Origin: JAODBQ01 sp038213195
Lineage (GTDB): Bacteria > Actinomycetota > Acidimicrobiia > Acidimicrobiales > Ilumatobacteraceae
NCBI GenBank assembly: GCA_038213195.1
Contig: JBBQTN010000001.1
Coordinates: 1 to 64,000 of the forward strand
Direction of reading: 5' to 3'
Length of the DNA stretch: 64,000 nt
Below the pieces are notes generated by a model, which saw nothing but the letters and a program-made list of their open reading frames with translations, did no database searches and was not told where the DNA came from. Each line of letters starts with the position of its first letter. Position 1 is the stretch's first letter. The position numbers and the translations under genes are program-made. Positions 58,875 through 64,000 of the stretch are shown piece after piece.

Positions 58875-60200
58875 TCAGCGGCGGGCGACGGTGAGGAACT
58901 GGTCGCTCGACAGTGTGTTCGCTCCCTCGGCGCGGACGTCGGCGATCACCGCCTGGTCGTTGCTGACCACCACCAACGGTTGGGCGTGATCGCTGGCGGC
59001 CACCTGGGCGCGCAGCACGTCGTCGGCGATCACCCCCGGCGGGGAGAACACCACACGGACCAGACGGCGCCCAGCGGACGTTCCGATGATGTCGGCACCG
59101 TCGAACACGATCGTGATGGCGGTGCCCCACCGCCGGGCGACATCCTCGGCGGCGCCGATGCATCGCTCGCGCTGCTCGGGCAGCGCCAGAGACGGCCAGC
59201 CCAACATCGCCACGTTGTAGCCGTCGACGAGGACGTGGACACCGGGAACCCGCAGCAGGTGCTCGGCGACCGCGGCGGAATGGCCGTAGAGGCCGCCCGG
59301 GATCGGCAACGGCGCCCGACGCGGACGCTCGCGCCTGGCCCGTGGCGATCGCTGCTCGGGCTCGACGGCTGGCCCGCGAGGCGCCTGCGCGACGAGCCCG
59401 CCGAGCTCGCGCATCGCCCGCTCAGCCTCGTGGACGCCATGCACGGCGACCTCGTACACCCGGTGTAGCTCGTCGTTGACGAACGCGGCGGGCGGACCGC
59501 TGAGCGCCTCGACGCGCGCCGCGAGCACCGCGTCGCGGGCCGCCTCTGCGGTTTCGGCACGGTCCGTCGCCGTTGCGCGGGCGGCCTCGGCCGCGCTCGC
59601 GGCGGCGCGGGCCCGCGCCGTCTGGTCGCGCAGCGCGCCGACGGTGCCTTCGAGCTCGACCAGCCTCGACCGGGCGGAGTCGAGCTCGTCGATCAGCCGC
59701 AACCGCTCCGCCCTGTCGTGCTCGTGCGTCGCCCGCTCGCGAGCCAGTTGATCTTGCAACGCGACGCTTGCCGCGCGTGCCTTGGCGGCCGCGTCCTCGG
59801 CAGCCTGACGTTTGCGCTGCTCACGGCGCGCCGCCGTCCAGCGGTCCTGCCCGACCCCGCCGGCCGAGGCGACGAGCTCGTCGATCACGACTCGCCAACC
59901 GGGTTCGCGTCGCAGCCAGACGAGGCCGATCTCGTCCACCAGCTCGGCCGAGGCGACGTTGCCGACTCTTGCCAGGAATTGCGGATCGTCCTCGATCGCC
60001 TGGCGCACCCGGGCGTACGCCGCCGGTGGGAGGCGGTGCAGCCGGAGGAACGGGCGGAGGGCGTCGGGATGGGGCAGCGGCGGGCGGGCCTTCGCACCGG
60101 CCGCAGCAGTGCCGATCGCGAACTCCAGCGCCGAGCGGAGCAGCCGATCAGGGACGGTCGAAGTGTCGTCGGCGACCGGCGCGACCTGCTCCTCCTCCAT
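58875..60200 (-). CDS. NYN-domain putative ribonuclease with coiled coil
   Basis: 441 residues. Residues 1-120 are a helical N-terminal domain (LRPFLRLHRLPPAAYARVRQAIEDDPQFLARVG); 125-235 a long Ala/Arg/Glu coiled coil; 320-441 an NYN (YacP/PIN-like) nuclease fold with VHVLVDGYNVAMLGWP, TITIVFDGADIIG, GVIADDVLRAQVAAS and VVVVSNDQAVIADVR supplying four acidic sites. The family includes RNA-cleaving and RNA-binding proteins; the substrate is unknown. TACAGT (60214-60209) and CTGACG (60237-60232) form its promoter, and a LexA-type box covers the -35. Confidence 0.85.
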   Translation of the reverse strand: MEEEQVAPVADDTSTVPDRLLRSALEFAIGTAAAGAKARPPLPHPDALRPFLRLHRLPPAAYARVRQAIEDDPQFLARVGNVASAELVDEIGLVWLRREPGWRVVIDELVASAGGVGQDRWTAARREQRKRQAAEDAAAKARAASVALQDQLARERATHEHDRAERLRLIDELDSARSRLVELEGTVGALRDQTARARAAASAAEAARATATDRAETAEAARDAVLAARVEALSGPPAAFVNDELHRVYEVAVHGVHEAERAMRELGGLVAQAPRGPAVEPEQRSPRARRERPRRAPLPIPGGLYGHSAAVAEHLLRVPGVHVLVDGYNVAMLGWPSLALPEQRERCIGAAEDVARRWGTAITIVFDGADIIGTSAGRRLVRVVFSPPGVIADDVLRAQVAASDHAQPLVVVSNDQAVIADVRAEGANTLSSDQFLTVARR

Positions 60201-60228
60201 CCTCGTCCACTGTAACGATCGGCGGATC

Positions 60229-60269
60229 GAACGTCAGTTCTTGACACGAACGCGTGTTCGTGGTTGCCT
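60229..60269. promoter_or_regulatory. Divergent promoter with two LexA-type operators
   Basis: Box A is CGAACGTCAGTTCT (60228-60241), box B is CGAACGCGTGTTCG (60247-60260); both keep GAAC-N4-GTTC, the actinobacterial/Bacillus LexA (Cheo) box, and lie 19 bp apart centre to centre. Box A overlaps the -35 (CTGACG, minus strand) of the NYN gene. Box B fills the spacer between TTGACA (60241-60246) and TTGCCT (60264-60269) of the DnaQ/GIY-YIG gene. LexA binding should repress both genes and DNA damage should induce them. Confidence 0.8.
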
Positions 60270-60277
60270 TGCACTTC

Positions 60278-61933
60278 GTGCGACCGGTCTTCGAACAACG
60301 CAGCCTGGACGACCTCGGCGTGCCGTTGTCGGACGTGACGTTCTGCGTGCTCGACATCGAGACCACCGGCAGCGACCGTGGTGGCGACCTGATCACCGAG
60401 ATCGGGGCGATCAAGGTGCGCGCCGGCGAGTGCCTCGGCACGTTCGCGACACTCGTCAACCCCGGACGGGCGATCGCCCCGGCGGTGATGATCCTCACCG
60501 GGATCACCGACAACATGGTCGCCGCCGCACCGCGCATCGAGTCCGTGCTGCCGACGCTGTTGGAGTTCGTCGGGGACGCAGTCATCGTCGGGCACAACGT
60601 CGGCTTCGACATGGCCTTCCTCAACGCCGCACTGCTCCGGTCGGGGCGGGAGCGGTTCGCCAACGTGGTCGTCGACACGCTGCCGATCGCCCGCCGACTG
60701 GTGCGCGACGAGGTGCCCGACTGCCGGCTCGGCACGCTCGCGATCCGGTTCCGGTTGCCGCACAGGCCCACCCACCGCGCCCTCGACGACGCGCTCGCCA
60801 CGGCCGATCTGCTGCACCTGCTGCTCGAGCGGGCCGCAGGCTTCGGGGTGCTCGGGCTGGACGACCTGATCGCACTGCCGCGGATCGGCGCCCACCCGCA
60901 AGCAGTCAAGCTGCGGCTGACCCAACAGCTGCCCCGCTCGCCCGGCGTGTACCTGTTCCACGGCCACCTCGGCGAGGTGCTGTACGTCGGCAAGGCGACC
61001 AACCTTCGCCAGCGGGTGCGCAGCTACTTCGGCAGCGACGACCGCCGCAAGATCGGGCCGCTGCTGCGCGAGACGCAGCGCGTCTCCTGTCACGGCACCA
61101 CCGACCCTGTCTCGGCCGAGGTACTGGAGATGCGCTACCTGCACCACCTCACGCCGCGCTACAACCGCACCGGCACCACCTGGCGGCGCTACTGCTACGT
61201 GCGCTTGGGCAGCGAGGCGTGGCCGCGACTGAGCGTCGTCAACGAACCGCACACGAGCGGTGTGCACCTCGGCCCGCTGCCGTCGAAGGCGGTGGCACTC
61301 GCCGTCATCGAGGCGGTGCACTCCGTCCTGCCGCTGCGACGCTGCACGGCGCGACTCCAGCCGACCGCGCAACTCGCGCTCGGGGCGACGCCGTGCGCAT
61401 CCGCTCAACTCGGCGTGGCGATGTGCCCGTGCGTCGGCGCGGCCGATCCGGCGCGCTACGCGCAGGTCGTCGCGCTGGCCGTCGCCGCGCTGACCGAGTC
61501 GCCGAACCTCGTGCTCGACCCGTTGTGGGCACGCGTGCAGCAACTCGCCACGCAGCGCCGCTACGAGGAAGCGGCCGCCGCACGCGACCGTGCGCAGACG
61601 TTCGGTGCGGCGGTGCGCCGCCAGCGGCTCGCCGAGCAGCTGCGCCGCGCCGGGGAGATCGAACTGCGTCTCGATGACGCGACGCTGCACGTCATGGATG
61701 GAGTGCTCGTCGATGCCGGCATTCCGGGTCAGCTGCCGATGGCGTTGCCGCTCGCCGCGCCGGAGGTCCCGTCCCTGCCGGCGCCGTTGCCGCGCGCCGC
61801 GGCCGACGAGGTGTTGCTGATCGCCCGCGCGATCGAACGCGCCGGTGCACGGGCGCGCGTCGTGTGGTGCTCGGGCGAGTGGAGCGCACCGCGGACACCC
61901 GTCCGCCACGTCACCCGGCTGGCCGCGGGATGA
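60278..61933 (+). CDS. DnaQ exonuclease / GIY-YIG (Cho-like) nuclease fusion
   Basis: 551 residues from GTG 60278, placed 8 bp after the -10; GTG 60254 is in frame but lies inside the operator/promoter. Residues 25-190: DEDDh exonuclease (VLDIETTG, VIVGHNVGFDMAFLN, HRALDDALATADLL). Residues 217-300: GIY-YIG nuclease (SPGVYLFHGHLGEVLYVGKATNLRQRVRSYF), the 3'-incision domain of UvrC and Cho. A UVR-like RRYEEAAAARDR is near 427. Similar fusions exist in mycobacteria. Probably incises and trims damaged DNA; SOS control is suggested by the promoter. Confidence 0.92.
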   Translation: MRPVFEQRSLDDLGVPLSDVTFCVLDIETTGSDRGGDLITEIGAIKVRAGECLGTFATLVNPGRAIAPAVMILTGITDNMVAAAPRIESVLPTLLEFVGDAVIVGHNVGFDMAFLNAALLRSGRERFANVVVDTLPIARRLVRDEVPDCRLGTLAIRFRLPHRPTHRALDDALATADLLHLLLERAAGFGVLGLDDLIALPRIGAHPQAVKLRLTQQLPRSPGVYLFHGHLGEVLYVGKATNLRQRVRSYFGSDDRRKIGPLLRETQRVSCHGTTDPVSAEVLEMRYLHHLTPRYNRTGTTWRRYCYVRLGSEAWPRLSVVNEPHTSGVHLGPLPSKAVALAVIEAVHSVLPLRRCTARLQPTAQLALGATPCASAQLGVAMCPCVGAADPARYAQVVALAVAALTESPNLVLDPLWARVQQLATQRRYEEAAAARDRAQTFGAAVRRQRLAEQLRRAGEIELRLDDATLHVMDGVLVDAGIPGQLPMALPLAAPEVPSLPAPLPRAAADEVLLIARAIERAGARARVVWCSGEWSAPRTPVRHVTRLAAG

Positions 61934-61937
61934 AGGG

Positions 61938-62798
61938 TCACGTCGCGGCCCGCTCGGCACCGCGACGCTCGATCGCGACGGACATCGTCCGTCCGCCGGC
62001 CGGCAGCTCGGCGCAGAGCGCGCCGGCGGCGGCACGGTCACACATCGCCGCCACCGCCGGGCCGGAGCCGGAGAGCCACGCGCACCACGCCCCAGCCCCG
62101 AGTGCGGCTGCCAGCGCGTCGGCGGACGCGGGCGCGGCGGCCAGGCGGCCGGCTTGGTGCAGCCGGTCCTGCGTGGCGATGCGCAACGCGGCGATGTCGC
62201 CACTGGCGAGGGCGGCCACGAGCAGCGCGGTTCGGCCCACGTTGAAAACTGCGTCGTCTCGCTGGACGGTCGGGCCGAGACGGGCGCGGGATGCTCTGGT
62301 GGACGTCGAGGTGTCCGGCATCCACACCACGATGGCCGGGTCGAGGGGCGTGGCGACGCGCACCGCCCGGCCCCCGGCAACGGCGACGACGCCGCCGAGC
62401 AGCGATGCCGCAGCGTTGTCGGCGTGGCCCTCCAACTCGGTTGCCGCGGCGAGCACGGCGTCCACCTCGACCTCACCGACGGGCATCCGCCCGAGACGCT
62501 GCAGGTGCGCGGCGAGGAGCCCGCCGACGTACATCGCGCCGCTGAAGCCCAACCCGCGCCCGCTCGGGATCGGCGACCTCACCCAGACCTCGCCGGCGCC
62601 GCCTCCGCGGGCGAACGCCCGCACTGCAGGATGGTGCAGGTCGGGGACGTGGGCGTCATGGGGCAACCCCGCGTCGTCGACGATCCCGACGTGGGCGTCG
62701 AGGGTGAGGGCGATCCCCAGCGCATCGAAGCCGGGACCGATGTTGGCCGACGACGCTGGGACACGCACGTGCACGTGGCCTGCCTGCCCGGGCGTCAA
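61938..62798 (-). CDS. thrB: Homoserine kinase
   Basis: A 286-residue GHMP kinase with a TTG start at 62798 (a later GTG giving MHVRVPASSANIGPG is possible). VRVPASSANIGPGFDALGIAL, the ATP loop VRSPIPSGRGLGFSGAMYVGG near residue 75, and AWLSGSGPAVAAM near 245 fit ThrB, which phosphorylates L-homoserine for threonine synthesis. No thrA or thrC is adjacent. Convergent with the nuclease gene, with a 4-bp gap. Confidence 0.9.
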   Translation of the reverse strand: MTPGQAGHVHVRVPASSANIGPGFDALGIALTLDAHVGIVDDAGLPHDAHVPDLHHPAVRAFARGGGAGEVWVRSPIPSGRGLGFSGAMYVGGLLAAHLQRLGRMPVGEVEVDAVLAAATELEGHADNAAASLLGGVVAVAGGRAVRVATPLDPAIVVWMPDTSTSTRASRARLGPTVQRDDAVFNVGRTALLVAALASGDIAALRIATQDRLHQAGRLAAAPASADALAAALGAGAWCAWLSGSGPAVAAMCDRAAAGALCAELPAGGRTMSVAIERRGAERAAT

Positions 62799-62812
62799 CG
62801 ACTCGTCACCTG

Positions 62813-62871
62813 CTCACCGCCCACAGCTCACCGCCCACAGGTCACCGTGGGTCACCGTGGGTCACCGTGCG
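62813..62871. repeat. Short tandem repeats upstream of thrB
   Basis: Two copies of a 14-bp GCTCACCGCCCACA (62813-62840) are followed by three copies of a 10-bp GGTCACCGTG (62841-62871). They fall in the 185-bp gap between trpD and thrB, close to the thrB start on the minus strand. The remainder of the gap shows nothing recognisable. Confidence 0.75.
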
Positions 62872-62983
62872 TCATGGCCGCCACGCACGACCGCCGGCCA
62901 CTGCCGCTGCCGCCTCTTCCCGCTCGCCAATGCCGGCTCCTGAGGACGACAGCTGCACGCTCTCCCCACTCACCACAGCCCGC

Positions 62984-64000
62984 TCACCCGACGACTGCCG
63001 TTGCCTGTTCGGTCGACACAGCCGCCATCGTGGCCAGTGCGGCGGCCGCGCGACCGCTGTCGATCGAATCGGCGGCGATCGCCAGGCCGACGTGGAGGTC
63101 CGCCGCCCGCTCGGCGATCACCAGGCCGGCGGCGGCGTTGAGCAGCACGATGTTGCGGTGCGCGCCGTGCTCGCCCCCGAGCACACGGCGCACCACTTCG
63201 GCATTGTGGGCCGGCGGTCCGCCGACCAGCTCCTCGGCGATCGCCGGGGCAAGCCCGAGCGCGACGGGGTCGACCGTGAAGGAGCGCACGTCGTCGTCTT
63301 CCAACGCCAGCACCGTCGAGGACCCCGTGGTGGTCAGCTCGTCGAGCCCGTTGCCGTGCACCACCCAGGCCCGGTGCGAGCCGTGCAGGCGCAGCGAGGC
63401 GAGCATCCGTTCTGCGACCGCTGGGTTGGCGACGCCGATCAGCTGCCGGCGCACGCGGCCGGGGTTCGCCATCGGGCCGAGCAGGTTGAACACTGTCGGG
63501 ATCCCGATCTCGCGCCGGCTCGGCGCGGCGAACCGGAACGAGGGGTGGTAGCGCGGCGCGAGGCAGAAGCCGATGCCCGCCTCCTCGATGCAGCGCAGCA
63601 CACCCTCGGGACCGAGCTCGATGGCCACCCCGAGCGCCTCGAGCACGTCGGCGGTGCCGCACTGCGACGAGGCGCCGCGCGCCCCGTGCTTGCACACGGG
63701 AACCCCGGCGCCTGCGACCACCAACGCCGCCATCGTGCTGATGTTGATCGAGTGGCTGCGATCACCGCCGGTGCCGACGATGTCGATCGCGCTGGCCCGC
63801 TGCGCCGGAGAGAGCGGCACGATGGTCGCCTGCTCGAGCACCGCGTCCAGCAGGCCGGACACCTCCTCGGCGGTCTCGCCCTTGGAGCGCAGGGCGACGA
63901 CGAACCCGATCAGCTGAGCAGCCGTGGCCTGCCCGGTGAGGATCGTCGCCATCGCGGCACGCGCCTGTGCCGCCGACAGGTCCCGGTGCTCGACCAGCTC
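62984..64000 (-). CDS. trpD: Anthranilate phosphoribosyltransferase, 5' end outside window
   Basis: 339 codons are visible and the frame runs off the window at 64000, so the start is missing. Before the internal ATG at 63952 the sequence reads ELVEHRDLSAAQARAA, the usual TrpD helix, so the protein continues upstream. IDIVGTGGDRSHSINISTMAALVVAGAGVPVCKHG is the PRPP/anthranilate site, and FNLLGPMANPGRVRRQLIGV and VHGNGLDELTTTG are conserved. Second step of tryptophan synthesis. Confidence 0.96.
   Translation of the reverse strand, partial: ELVEHRDLSAAQARAAMATILTGQATAAQLIGFVVALRSKGETAEEVSGLLDAVLEQATIVPLSPAQRASAIDIVGTGGDRSHSINISTMAALVVAGAGVPVCKHGARGASSQCGTADVLEALGVAIELGPEGVLRCIEEAGIGFCLAPRYHPSFRFAAPSRREIGIPTVFNLLGPMANPGRVRRQLIGVANPAVAERMLASLRLHGSHRAWVVHGNGLDELTTTGSSTVLALEDDDVRSFTVDPVALGLAPAIAEELVGGPPAHNAEVVRRVLGGEHGAHRNIVLLNAAAGLVIAERAADLHVGLAIAADSIDSGRAAAALATMAAVSTEQATAVVG

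Overview
The window is a high-GC (around 70%) actinobacterial chromosome segment with dense gene packing, many GTG and some TTG starts, and frequent 4-base ATGA/GTGA overlaps. The division and cell-wall cluster lacks ftsA but has sepF and a DivIVA-like gene. There is a proteasome activator (Bpa), a translational-type ileS T-box with a very short Stem I, polyprenol-phosphate-mannose and PimB-like glycosyltransferases, and an MtrAB-like two-component operon. All of these fit Actinomycetota. Gene order, unusual repeats and leaderless promoters suggest a deep lineage such as Acidimicrobiia; that assignment is an inference. No insertion sequence, prophage, CRISPR array, tRNA or rRNA was seen.

Layout. 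0-4.1 kb: end of a PHA-synthase-like gene, a GNAT gene, a palindromic repeat array, then methyltransferase, bpa and an alkaline-phosphatase-family gene on the minus strand, and an Rrf2 regulator on the plus strand. 4.3-29.2 kb: one long minus-strand block read mraZ, rsmH, ftsL, ftsI, murE, mraY, murD, ftsW, murG, murC, murB, ftsQ, ftsZ, yggS, sepF, divIVA-like, then (behind a T-box) ileS, a dksA/traR-like gene, lspA and rluD. It starts from a promoter with MraZ-box-like repeats; murF is absent. 29.4-33.1 kb: lipoate-ligase-like, HNH nuclease, a small hypothetical, acyl-CoA dehydrogenase and a ROK kinase. 33.1-37.5 kb: MoxR, DUF58 and transglutaminase. 37.6-40.2 kb: DUF3040, dinB and a GT2 mannosyltransferase. 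40.3-45.8 kb (plus): membrane protein, inositol-phosphatase family, response regulator, histidine kinase, GerMN lipoprotein and beta-helix lipoprotein. 45.8-54.2 kb: pfkA, small membrane protein, glpK, ABC-2 exporter (three genes), ACT protein, aminotransferase and ppa. 54.2-58.7 kb (minus): ROK kinase, SRPBCC, membrane protein, PimB-like GT4, queG and a small CxxC protein. 58.9-61.9 kb: a divergent pair (NYN-domain protein; DnaQ-GIY-YIG nuclease) sharing two LexA-type operators. 61.9-64 kb: thrB and a partial trpD.

Most of the content is housekeeping: peptidoglycan synthesis and septation, central carbon and glycerol metabolism, amino-acid synthesis and tRNA charging/modification. The most interesting features are regulatory or repetitive: the twin LexA boxes in the 60.2 kb divergent promoter, the ileS T-box, a dispersed repeat that also forms an in-frame insertion in ileS, a 43-bp palindrome family at two loci, a 125-bp structured element between mraZ and rsmH, and a large set of predicted leaderless promoters.
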